This document shows, one piece after another, positions 1-11,900 of a DNA stretch of 64,000 nt; position 1 is the stretch's first letter, and each line of letters begins with the position of its first letter. Position numbers and translations under genes: made by a program. The DNA comes from Enoplolaimus lenunculus (lineage: Eukaryota > Nematoda > Enoplea > Enoplida > Thoracostomopsidae). Below the pieces are notes generated by a model. That model saw nothing but the letters and a program-made list of their open reading frames with translations. It did not search any database and was not told the DNA's origin. The DNA is taken from contig JASANG010002156.1 in assembly GCA_030248215.1 (NCBI GenBank), positions 248,001-312,000 of the forward strand, read 5' to 3'.

Positions 1-206
1 TCAAGCGGAAGCAGCCAGAAGCCAATTGTTTATAATAAAATTTTTGTTTTCATTCCTCTTTTGAGGTGTCCACGTCTGGGGGTGGGCAACCACCTGAATC
101 CGCCAGTGACTCCAAAGACTAATTTCACCAAAATTCTTGGAATACTGAGACGGCCTATTGTCTGATATGCTTTAAATGTTGAACTTTAACGCTTAGATTA
201 CTATAG
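1..206. other. Gene-free left edge
   Basis: No coding signal is seen here. An open frame on the minus strand runs through this stretch into the palindromic element that follows, but it owes its length to the ATATCCGG repeats and resembles no protein family. Confidence 0.6.
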
Positions 207-360
207 GTGGGCACCGGATATCCGGATATCCGGATATGAAAAATATCCGGATGCATCCGAAATGAAACGTGTATCCGGATATAATACGGATATCCGGATA
301 AATATCCGGCAAGAATTGCCGGATATCCGCATATGAAAAAAAATATCCGATGCCCATCAC
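207..360. mobile_element. 154 bp palindromic MITE with TATAG target duplication
   Basis: The left end GTGGGCACCGGATATCCGG and the reverse complement of the right end (GTGATGGGCATCGGATAT) match apart from a two-base gap. The pentamer TATAG flanks both sides (202-206 and 361-365), which fits a target-site duplication. The interior is made of repeated ATATCCGG words and has no coding capacity. The superfamily is not assigned; the ends and duplication are seen directly. Confidence 0.75.
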
Positions 361-454
361 TATAGATTACAGCATTTCGTGTGCTAAATTTCTGGCAGAT
401 ATGTTGTGTATATTCTAAGTTAAGCAGTACCATATAGAGCCCTTCACGAAAATT

Positions 455-531
455 TTGCTGCAGAAGCGGCAGGGCTCGAACCCACGATATACTAATTACC
501 GGTCCACTAGCAGGAGACCACCTCACGGCAT
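455..531 (-). repeat. tRNA-derived SINE head
   Basis: On the minus strand the sequence has a box A-like TAGTGGACCGG followed by a good box B, GGTTCGAGCCC, at tRNA-like spacing, so it looks like an internal RNA polymerase III promoter. A clean cloverleaf is not evident, so a SINE or tRNA pseudogene is preferred to a working tRNA gene. Confidence 0.5.
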
Positions 532-576
532 GACGTATGTATTTGACGTGAACTTTAGAAATAAATTCAGTCTGTA

Positions 577-1669
577 AAGGATTAACGATTAAAACATTTG
601 TTACAATCATGCTGATCGTTTTGTGGTCAAACGCGAGAGAACGCTAAAAATTCGTGAGTTGACCAATCACAAAGCACCATGGTGCGCTTGTAAAGAAATT
701 TGATACAATATAAACCAATTACTAGACGCAAAGACCATTTGTGCTCAACAACCAAAATGCACTTGTGATTTTTAATTATATTTTAGCTTTGTTCCTTTCA
801 GCTTTTTTATCTTTTTATTTCTAAAACGTTAAAAGCATATGCCAGTTTGCGCCTATAAGTCTAATGTTATCCGGTTAATTAATCCAAAAATTTTCGGACC
901 AGGATGGGGGGTAAAACGTGCTAGAACTACAAGGTACAGTTTTGAATTAATGTAATGTCCGTTGGTACAGGTAGAGTAATTTTGTACGGTAAAGTGGTCG
1001 TTACCTCGCGGGAAATATGAAAAAACATCATGCATCTGTGAAATACTTTTCCTACATTCAGTAATTGTGGCAATAGGTCAGAGACGATACAAAGGGGATA
1101 GGGGCATATATATCTATTTTCGAAATTTATTGAGAGGAAAACACAGACACGTTTACTCCTTAAGATTTTTTTATGCTAAATTTCAACAAAACTTATTTGG
1201 TTCGTTGTACGCTCGCTTGCAAAAATCGTTTAAATAAGGCTATGTGCCCTTCCATAATGAAATCCTGGCTATCCTGTCACAAGTATGCAGCCTTCTGAGC
1301 CTCGTATTTACGCCAAATAATGAGGTGAAAATAAATGCCGCTTGATTCGATGAATTCCCATAAGAGCTGAAACTATCGCATCATATATAGAAATCTAAAG
1401 TTGCTAAACGCTGATAGGGAGAATTTTAATTCTACATTTTATGATTTTATAGTATTTTATGTGGGGTGCGTAAAATTTCAAAATTCTATTTCTTAAAAAT
1501 AAATCAACGACCGTATAGCAACGCTTAGGCTTTGGTTAAGGAATACGCTTAATCTACTTTTACGCCCATAAAAGTAACACTGGCCAAGAGTTTAATACAA
1601 TGCATGCCATAGCTATGATCTGTGAAACAAATATCCCCCACAAAACTAAATCTTATCACCAAACTTTGC
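577..1669. other. Intergenic stretch, nothing recognised
   Basis: AT-rich sequence. No open frame with a recognisable product, no clear terminal inverted repeats and no tandem array were seen. Confidence 0.5.
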
Positions 1670-1800
1670 ATTTTTTGCTTGGCTTAGGCTTTAGGCTTAG
1701 GAATATGTTCATTTTTACGTTTAGGCTTAGGCTTAGGCTTAGGCTTAGGCTTAGGAATATGCTTATATTACTGTTTCGCCCCCCGTTCTTTGCATTGGAC
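1670..1800 (+). mobile_element. Family A MITE fragment with TTAGGC array
   Basis: Right-hand part of the family A element. It has the shared block TTTTTTGCTTGGCTTAGG, a run of five perfect TTAGGC units plus TTAGG at 1721-1755, the block GGAATATGCTTAT and a degenerate right end CCCGTTCTTTGCATTGG. The left terminal repeat is missing. Confidence 0.75.
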
Positions 1801-3876
1801 AAAGATTTAAATATAACTGAACTTTATTTTTGGTTTTATCCGTAAGTGAAGATATTAAAAGGCTGGGCACAAAGAAAATTCATGTCTGGCCTAAAGCCAT
1901 ACGCTTCGTCATAATTGCACTCGAACATCCCTTGCTCTCATGCAGTATATTATCCGGGAAATGGACCAATAATATCCCATTGAAACTATATATATTTTCC
2001 TACTGACTGGGATTCATGTTTACTACTATAAAACGGACACATTTATTTATAAACCCATAAAGAAGGTGTTGTCAAGTCAAGACCACATGGTCAAACCAAA
2101 CACAGCACTTACTTGATGAAAATAAGCATATTATATATTGCCCGAATTCAAGCAAGTCTTTCATACAACTCAGTTCAGTATAAAAAGCTTAAAATAAAGC
2201 ACATGTAAAGTTATCCGTATATTTATTATATATGCTTTACCCGTCATTTTTGAACGGTTTTACAACGCACAAAGTTTAGCAGCACGAAAAGGGTACAAAA
2301 AATTAACGACACGCAAAGCGCGATCAACAAAACGCGTACAAGTGCTAAAAATCATTCATACCGTGCGCTTGAAAACCTTGAAGAACATAGACTCAGTTTG
2401 TTAGTTTTTTCGGTTATCCGCCCCAGCCGGCATTTGCCCAAACATGGTTGTATTTTGAAAATTTTTGCATATTTGGGATTCTCTCACGACCACCTCTGCT
2501 TATTCCATGCCCAAATTTGAATTTTTGAAAAATTAGAATTTTTAAGGTCCTCCTGAAAGTATCCCCCCTTGGGAGTTGCGACCCGACTTTCGATGCAGAA
2601 TCTAGAGCCAAGTTGAACGGCGTAAAATTTCTCCTAGTTAGATGACGGGCTAACGAATTATGGTCAAAATGATTTCGCGCAGTCCCGAACAGTTGGCAAT
2701 ACGCTAAATCCCGTTATTTGACCCTAACTGGTTAGCCAGACGTCTGACAGTGTAGAAAGTGTAACACCATTCGACCCAGCTCGACATGATGCGTCGTATG
2801 GTGCATAACTTGTCTACTTTTTTGACAGAAAGTTTTTCTGGATCCCAAAAGGGGAATGCAGTGGACAAGTTGTTATACAATTTGGATCCGCTACTGGCAA
2901 ATGTTTTGCGTTTCTTTCTATAGTAAAAATGAACAGCTGAAACAAACGGAATTAGAGATATTCCAAACCTAGAATAGCTACGAGTAGTTTAAGACACCTC
3001 AAAAAATCACGTTTTGGATAAAATACAAATAAAGTTGAAAGGTAAAGTATAATGAACTCGAGTAACAAAACGGTTACCACAAAATTGTTTGACTAGTGTT
3101 GGGACAATAAAAATCCAAAGTAGAAAGAGCGCAACCAGAAATCATTAGATAGATTTGCAACATTTAAGAGTGCAGCCGGAGTTGAAAATACCAGATTCGG
3201 AAGTCAATAAAATTTGTCGGGGCCGCAGGTGATTTGAAATAGTTAGTCAGCTTAGAATGTTGTTTATTTTGTTAATTTTAGCAAAAATAACTGTACTGTG
3301 GGACAAGAAAATGTTTTTAAAAATTAACAGGACATGAATTATATAATAGGCCTACAAAACTGAAACTTAGACATTTGTCAGCAAATTTTAAAGTTTTGAC
3401 ACTCGATGGGTTTGAGTTGCCCCATACGGGTTATGTCACAATAATTAACTGAGTCGGGCCACTTTACTATTAATTTACCACAAACACGCTTTAAAAGTAC
3501 TTTTCAAATAGCGCAACATAGCAATTGACATTTTCGTTCCGATAAACTCTATTAATACGAAATTTGCATCAACAACAAAGCCTTCTTCATTCTTAAAAGT
3601 AAAAAGTGAAAGAAATGTGCCTTGATACTGACTGGATAAACACGGGTATTTGGACCGGACCGAAGTTTCTTCACAGTATGGTTTACTGAATGTGTAGTTC
3701 CGGTCTACCGAAGTCCATAGTTGGGCCGCTGCGAACCGGAGCGGTCCCAGAAATAAAAGCCAGGCGGTTTGTTAATGCAACTTTCACATTATCATGCGCG
3801 TACACCAACTGAGTTTGACGGTGTAAACACTGAAGCCAAAAAGCTCCAGAGTGCTGCACGCTCAAGCTAAAAACTT
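1801..3876. other. Intergenic stretch, old repeats only
   Basis: No gene is supported. The short minus-strand frames at 2414-2611 and 3683-3865 lack homology and sensible splice sites. AT-rich, with no clear element ends. Confidence 0.5.
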
Positions 3877-4241
3877 CTGTTATTTATTTTTAACTCACGC
3901 TCTGCCACCATTCGTTACTGATATATATCTGGTACTGCAATTATCCGTTGAATTAAACGTTTAGTTGTTTTGTGTCAATAGCTTGAGCGATAATACAAGG
4001 TTATACTTAGGAATGTACTTTCAAAATTTAAGTACGCTTTAAAGTTTCGAACTCAAATTATTTGGTCCTGGAGTCATTTATGCACTATAATTCAGGTTAA
4101 TTGACATTTATGGACTCTAATTAGGGTTTAGGGACTCTATCCGCTTACGGACTTTTATTAGGGTACGGACTCCAATGGATTCGGACTCAAAATGGGGACC
4201 CCCTCTTATTACCCCTCCCCCTGTTATTCGGGTCATAGAGT
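3877..4241 (+). mobile_element. Family B MITE, left-truncated
   Basis: Matches the family B body from the GTTATTTATTTTTAACYCACG block to the right end, which here reads TTATTCGGGTCATAGAG. The left terminal repeat is missing. The family word TTAGGG (in GGACTCTAATTAGGGTTTAGGG) is present, and the element is heavily diverged from the copy at 50877-51301. Confidence 0.75.
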
Positions 4242-4700
4242 AAATTTTGGTTAAAATTTTACAGCACAGGTTTCGTGGTTTAAAGGACAAAATATTATAA
4301 ATGAAAAATAGCCAAAAACGAGTATGGTACACTGTTAGACAACGGACCGCCCAGTCACTTACTCAACAGTGGCAAAATATTTTATTATTATAAAATGGAA
4401 AAATTAACTGCAAAACCCGAAAACTTAAAAAATATTTACGATGTTGGTTTTCGTCCTCACACTTTAAACAGATCATGCTGCTCCACAATTCAGTTTGCTA
4501 TAGTTTCCAAGACCATAATCTGAAATGCAAACTTAATATTGTGCTTAAATTTAAGCAATTAGTAATTCAGCTTTGCTACCCTAGATTGAAACGATTTAGT
4601 ACAAACGGCAAAACAGCATCTCATACTCTTGAAAACAATTTCGCCACAATTCAATTTTCTTGGTCACTCTTGCTGACCGTTCATTTCGAAAATCACATAC

Positions 4701-5511
4701 CTGGCTTCTCCACAGCTTGAAAATTTCCGCCGGGGGGCGTTTCCTGTGGGGGGGGGCAGGAGTTTCCTGGGCGGCAGCTGATTTTGCTGGGGGGCAGTTT
4801 TCCTGGGGGGCCCACCAGATGATTTGGGGGGTCCTGGGGGGCAGGCTTAAAATTTTGCAAACGGACTTTTTGGACCATTTTTTCATTCTAGACCGTGTTT
4901 CCAACTCAACGTAAGATTACTCATCGCTCAACATGACAAAAATTTCTCGCAAACGCTAATGACAAGAATTTTAACTAATATTACGTATATACTGACAACT
5001 TAACCGGAAGTTGAAAGAAGCACAATTATATAAAATATAGATAATCTATAATTGAAACTGTGATTAATATATGTTTTGTATATTAGTCACAGCTTCAATT
5101 TATCATAAGGCTCAGGCGGGTTGAACTTGCTGCTGCAAGGTACTTTCGAATGCTGTATGCCCTGAAACGGTCTTTATATAATTGTGCTTTTTAGTTCATT
5201 ATTGAATTGTATTAGTTACTACGGGTATTTGTAACGCTATTAAAAATTATGAGTGCTCAGCGTAATATAAAATCATATTTTGCCGAATGTCCGCCTCAAA
5301 AGAAGTCCAGGTCTTTACGTTTTAACACTGAAAATTTTTGACCTAAAAAGTCCTGGGGGCCCCCAGCAAAAAAATTGCTGGGGGGCATTTTGCTGAGGGC
5401 GGCCGAAAATGCGCCGGGGGCCTTTCCTGGGGGCGGCAAAATTTTCGCCGGGGAAAAATGAAAATTTCGAAAAGTGCTGGGGCCCCCCGCCCCCCGCTGT
5501 GGAGAAGCCAG
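4701..5511. mobile_element. 811 bp element with perfect 16-bp TIRs and G-rich subterminal arrays
   Basis: CTGGCTTCTCCACAGC at 4701-4716 is repeated as a perfect reverse complement at 5496-5511. Inside each end lies a 100-180 bp tract of GGGGGG-containing words: G-rich on the plus strand at 4728-4845 and mixed G and C runs at 5351-5496. Near the centre (about 5051-5101) a hairpin with arms of about 20 bases pairs ATTGAAACTGTGATTAATAT with its imperfect complement. No transposase frame is present; the overlapping G-rich open frames are composition artefacts. A target duplication is not clear. Confidence 0.75.
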
Positions 5512-5965
5512 CACACAATTGAAGCATAAATACAATTCCCAACGTAAAATTCGTAACCGGTTATCACAGCACGCTTTGTACACAGTGAAATTAGTTAAGC
5601 CCTGCTCATAAACACAAATTGTTCAACTTTAAGCATTATATCACTTTCTAATCTGCCAACACGACAAATCATCTGTTCCTCACCATCTCTTCCAAATCCC
5701 ATAGTAGCATCCCGGGTGCAAAAGGACAACCAGACTACCCTTTCAGACAAAACATTTCCTGGATTCATTATTAATACTATTTCAATACGCTTATTTCCCG
5801 TCGGCTATAACAAGTTTAGTCGTGCCCCCACACAAATTCTGCTAGCGCTTCTGAAATTCCCAGCTTCACACCAAAGCTGAAAACACGTCACTTGCTAGAT
5901 TCAAATAACCAACCAAGTTTTGTTGTTCATATGATGCATCTCACTCGCTGTCCCCCATCATTTTC

Positions 5966-8900
5966 CTACTTCTTATTCTTCTTAGCGGTACTCAACTGCG
6001 GGGCTGACACTTTAACTTTCCCCGGCAAATTCCTGGCTAAATCTTGATCTTGCAACCCTTTCAACAAATCCGACTCGCGTTGCGTAATGCTACGATCTTT
6101 CAGAAACAATTGGACCGCAGTTTTAGTTGCTTTTCCTTTCTTGTTTGTTCCTGGGGTCAACTTAACTTTGTACTTATAATCGACCAGCACACCATAAGGA
6201 GCGCATACCGGAACCCCGTATAGTAATACATCATCTGGTTGAGGCATTCCTGTCAGGGACGACAAAATTGAAGCCAACTCAGATGCGGCATTTTTTTCGT
6301 CGTCATCTTCTTCCTCTTCGCCAATATCTTGACCTATTTCTTGACTTAAACCTTGCCCTAAACCCCGATCGCCAACTAATTCACAAGTACTTGCCTCATT
6401 TGCCCCCTCCATTCCTACAGAACCGTCCTCGTTTCCACCAAAGCCCATATCTTTGCCGGTATCCGCCACTAAATCTGGCCTCAGGGCAGCTAAGGCATCG
6501 GTAGGATGGCCAGTTTGAGAATTTGGAACCGTTCGTCTGGACCCACCACGAGCTTTGTTCCCTTTGCCGCGATTGCTGACACCCATCGCAGCCCTAGCGG
6601 CTGCTTTCCTAGCTTCTTTCTTTGTTTCCTTCATTGGACCTGCAGATCCAAGGATTTGCAATCGAAGTTCGCGTTCTTCCTCATCTTGATCCGCGTATTT
6701 TCCTTTGATCTAAAAACAATTCATAACAATACTCGATCATAACTCTAAACAAGATTGGATGCAGTGCCCAGGACACCTATGTCTCCCAGTTGAGCTATGT
6801 ATCTTTATTTTATCAAAAATTCACCCATAACAAAAGTCGTTGAAACTCTAGCCATGGGTTAGTATGTGCGTAAGTGCCCTAAATGCCAATATTTGTTCCA
6901 ACAGGCAACTGAGCTGTCTCAAACGCCAGTTACTTTCTGGATAGTACAAACACTTCAATAATTCCATTTACAAGCAGTTTTTAAGACAGAGCCCAAACAA
7001 TTGCCTACAAAATAGCATTACTTTAAAAATTGATTAAGTACCTTTTTCTTTCTATGTTTCTGTCCACGTTTTTCAGCGTTCTGATCATTTGCGTTTGTCT
7101 TATCTTTCGCTAATTCCGCAATCTTACCTGACCCACCTTTCTCTTTCCCACGCCCACGCCTATCAGTTATTCTGTTGCTTATCTCCACAGATTCTTCAAA
7201 ATCAAGATCCTCCCCGGCGGCTGTCATATTCCTTCCATCCACTAATTTCGAGTCCATTTTCAAATGAGACATTGAAATACTGACATCAGGAAACGCCACT
7301 ACGTAATCGTGCCCGCTCCCTACATTGTAAACCGTATCTAAACTTGAACTCTCGTTTTTAACTTTGTCATCTTCGCCCTGGCTCCCAATTTCTTGCCTGC
7401 CCACAATCTTTTCCCCAATTGCATCCCCACGTTCTCTCTGGCCTTCTTTTGGATCAATTTGAACACTGTTTCCTTCCTTGGCAGAAATATTCGATTCACC
7501 ACCCATTGATACGTCAACCGTTACTTCGGATAAAATATTGTCAGAAAGGATAGAACATGATTTGGTTATATCATCTGGATGTGAGTCCGAATCACTGTGA
7601 TCACCATTTTCAACATCAACTTCTACTTCAACGTCATCCTTTTCATTCAGTTTCTTTTCTGAAAAGCAACAAAACGAATATTTTCCGTTGGCAAGGCTGC
7701 GGTCAGCAATATGTTCAATGGCTAAAGGTGGCGTTTACTTGTCAGGCGGCGCCGTCCTCGCGACCATCGTTGTGCGGTGGCTGCGGTCAGCAATATGTTG
7801 AATAGCTAAAGGTGGCGTTTACTTGTCAGGCGGCGCCGTCCTCGCGACCATCGTTGTGCGGTATCGTGAACAAGACTGCCATGGAAGACTCTACACAAGT
7901 ATAGCGCCACCCTAACACTAAAAACGACTTTAGTGTATTAAACAACGGATTAGAACAGCACCCTAAAGCTATGTGTAGCAATTAACACAAGCTGATAACG
8001 TGACATTTGTCTACCGAACCAATAAAGCAAATTTTAACATCGATCATTTTATCGCACTGAATTCGTCTCAAGGCGTATCACACAGTTCGTGAAGATAAAT
8101 CAAAACATTTACCTTCAATGCCGTATTTATCATCGACCGTAAAATTTTGAGCAATTTTTCGTTCACTGGAATGAGCTTCAATACTTTCGTCGTCAAGTTT
8201 GAACAAAATCCCAAACCCCATTACCAGCTGAGACGGTGCTAAATAATTCTTTTTGCCGCGGATCATAAAACTACCGGTGGTCAAATATTCGCCTGTGGGT
8301 GCCGTTTTCGATACTTGCTCAGGATAAACCCACCAAGCGCTTGTGACAACCTTTGCGTCCCACGCCGCTGAATAGCAAATTGCCATTGTTCCTGCAACAA
8401 AAATCCATTTAAGATGCATTCGAGCTTGTCGGGACTAATGACATAACTTATTACTTAAAATACAGTGGCCAATTACCAGCTATTCAAAAATCAACCGTTT
8501 AATTTCAAACCTAACCTGCTTCATTCAGAGTCTTCGGTGGGATTTCAGCCGTCGACCCAGCATTATTTTTCACAATCAAACTTGAAGCTCCACGAATATC
8601 CGCATGGACATACACGTCGCCTGGTCGTAAATACCGTTTCACGATCATTTCATTTTGTTGTTGATCACGGCCTGCAAACTCAAATGTCCAAAAACAGTTG
8701 ATGAAGTCAACTTTGGACATACCAGAGTTCTGCGAACTAGCTCTTGGAAGCGTATACAACAGTTAAAATTTGAGTTTATTTGGGGCAATCAAACTTTGCT
8801 ACTCCAACTCCAACGACATTTATGCAAAACAATGACTAAAGATCTTTTCGAGTTTGTTAGTTGGAATGGAAGCTGAGCTCAACGGACACACCATCGGAAG

Positions 8901-11900
8901 CTAGAAACAAACAGTATTCACTTACCGCCAACAACCAAATAATTTTCGGATGATATGAACCAGAAAAATTTTTCAAACCAATGCGTTTTTCTTGATTTAT
9001 TTATGCTTGTCTTGATTTGTACCTGAAACCATAGCATAAAAGTAGCAAGCACGAACTTATGTATATAACTGCAACATTTACAAAACATGTAGTAACAGGA
9101 AAATGGCTTGTAAAGTATGAAGTATGACCCGGAACCGGAATTTCGGTTGCACCTTGATTCTCAACCGTGTCTATTCCATCCCAGCAAACGTGCAAAACTT
9201 GAAGTCATAAATACACTAATGTATAATCCGCTTTCTTGAATAATTCGCTAACTGGTGAAAGGTACTATAGCCATTTACGAACACCGGTACATAAAGGCTA
9301 TTCTAACACGAAACATTTTAATAGTACCTGTTTTAGAGTGCTCGCCGCTTTCTGTTCTGCCGATTTCAGCGCTTTCTTTGACGCCTGCAGTGTTTTCTGT
9401 TCTTTGACTGCAGCTTGCTTTTTGCTATCAAAATATTTTCGTGCGTTCGCATATGCGCCAAGTGATAAATCAATATCGACATGAAGTCCGTACTTTGCAA
9501 TGTTTTCAGCGTTATGTTCGTTCTTTTTTCTGTTTTGTTTAGTCGCTTTCTTATCACCAGTGGGTTTGGGATGTTGACTTTCTGATTCAGCTAAAAATAT
9601 AAGCAAAACCAATTGCTTATATGAGAGACTAAACTACAAAAATGTAAAACTATTACTAGGGTTGTTGGTCAGACAAAATACCAGAAATATTTTTTAAAAT
9701 TTTTTCTGATGGGGATCAAAAATGCAGGAAAAATTTAAACGTTATTTAAAATAGAACTTATATGAAATGCTACAAATGCACATGCAGCACAGTACTCGTA
9801 ACCGTGTGTAATTCACCGTTATGTCGATCAGGAATCATGACCCGATGATAAGAGCGAAAATTGCCGCGTATGAATTTATATAGATTTGTCAATTGAAGGT
9901 TTGCCATGAAATTTAATGCAAAACTACGGCTGGTGTTTCGGTCGACAAGTTTTATCCGCTGATGTGGCCAAGGTTAGGGTCCCCAAAATTAAAAGGATAC
10001 CTTTACAATATTCCAAAAGGCGCCTACATCCATTAAATGTGACAAATATCTATAAATACCGTCCATATGATAAAAAATAAATACTTGCTGGGTTGTTGCT
10101 AACTACCATACGATGGTGTTTCGTTAGTATGGTGAATGGTGGCGTCCACTATATGGTCAAACCAGCTGACTCGGCAAATACCCTCACGTATACCTCCCAT
10201 CCCCGGTCGAAAAATGCCCTTGATTTGAAATTATAAAAACTAAAAGATAGGAAAAATGGCTATCGCTTCCTTTTAGCTTCGAAGGAATACTGCCACTTAC
10301 CCTCATCATCACTCTCTACCGTATCGGAGCTGCTATAATAAGGATCTTTGAGCAGCAGTGTTATTTGATCCGAATCCAACTTGAGCGCAGACACACTGGC
10401 GGCCACAGTGTCGCCTTGTTCTTTTGCATCGTCGACCAACTGTTGAATTTGTGCCCAACCAATTTGATTTGCAATTGCACTACGAATTACGAAAATTGCT
10501 CGTTCAACCAGTTCCAGGTTCATTTCGATAAGCGCTGCTTTTTGTGCCTGTAACAAAAGTAAACCGGTATATAGGCTGTAGGCAGTGCACCAATTAACCA
10601 TGTCGCCAATATCGCTAGCGCCTGATTCGTTTATGTGTTGGCAAATAAAAACGTTTCTAACAGCATGTAATAAATCGCGCGATTTAAAAAGCATTAAATA
10701 CTGCTGATGCCAATAGAAATGCGCTATGGAACTATAGACCAATCGCTGTGACCGATATAGTACTGTGCTGTTCGCAAAAATAATCAATCTTGTTACACCG
10801 AAGGTATAGAGTTGGTTATTTTCAATCACTCAGAAGTCGTTGTACTGTTGTCGCTAGCCACCGTGACAATTGGTGCGGTGACTAGCCATCTTGCCGATAG
10901 AGCTAAAATGGTGCTGTGGCTACTACATAATATATACCTGATGAAGTATTTCTCATAACAATTGCAATTCAGGAATCAGCTACATACACAATCAAAAGCA
11001 AATCAGTTCCACCATTTGTGCGAAACAACTCGGTAATACCATCAAAACAAGCTACATATAAAGCCAACGCTCCGCAATACTCAAAACCGCACAAACCTGA
11101 ACCGACTGTGCAGACTGCAGTTCGTTAACACGTTTCTCGTGATCTTTGCGAATATTATCTAACTTTTTGAGGGCACTTTTTTCTTGCTGATGTGCTTTTT
11201 GATCGAGTTTTTGCGATTCCAAGGCCGAGAAAAACGTATCGACCGCTTCACTAAACGAAGAGAAACTTTTGTACGGCTTATCGGCCAGTTGACACCACAA
11301 CCGAGGATGAAACTCCACAAACGACTCAACAGTGTCCTCGGTTCGCGGGTCACACGAAGTTTCTTCTAATGGCAACTTAGTGCTCACAGCTTCGCGTGAT
11401 GGAACGACTTTTTTCTCAATCTTTACAGTGATGTAACCTTCTGAAATTTGTAAAACACTAAACAATAGACAGAAAATAAACCACAAAGAATGCTACTGAT
11501 GCTACATTAGATCGGACACCTGCTCTAATCCTAATTGTTATATCATTCACATTTTTGAGAATTAAATTTCCCGCAACACCGGAATGAATGTAAACATTTG
11601 CCAGAACAGAACCAGATATCCCGTTAAATCAGGATAGTTAAGACGCTACTAACATAACACACTCTTGATTAGAAACAATTGGGGGCACACATTCATGCTG
11701 ATGACTTCTATTGCCAATCCAAGAAATTATCACACCCATCATAATATACAATAACACAAATCACTCCAAAACCACCTCTGCCTACTCCCAACTATACCTT
11801 TCGCGCTCGAATTCATTTGAAACATTTCCCTAAACAGCGTATCCGCATCTTTAAGAGCAGTTTTAATATCATCCGTCTTCTCCATTAGCCCTTCGGTCTG

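Noticed and set aside
1721-1755. True interstitial telomere or chromosome end
   Set aside because: The TTAGGC run is short and lies inside a recognisable MITE that recurs across the window.
4596-4914. Overlapping open frames on both strands, rich in Gly/Pro/Trp
   Set aside because: They arise from the G-run arrays of the 811 bp element, exist in several frames at once and have no family resemblance.
5296-5583. Three overlapping minus-strand frames of 74-95 codons
   Set aside because: Same cause as above, at the other end of the same element.
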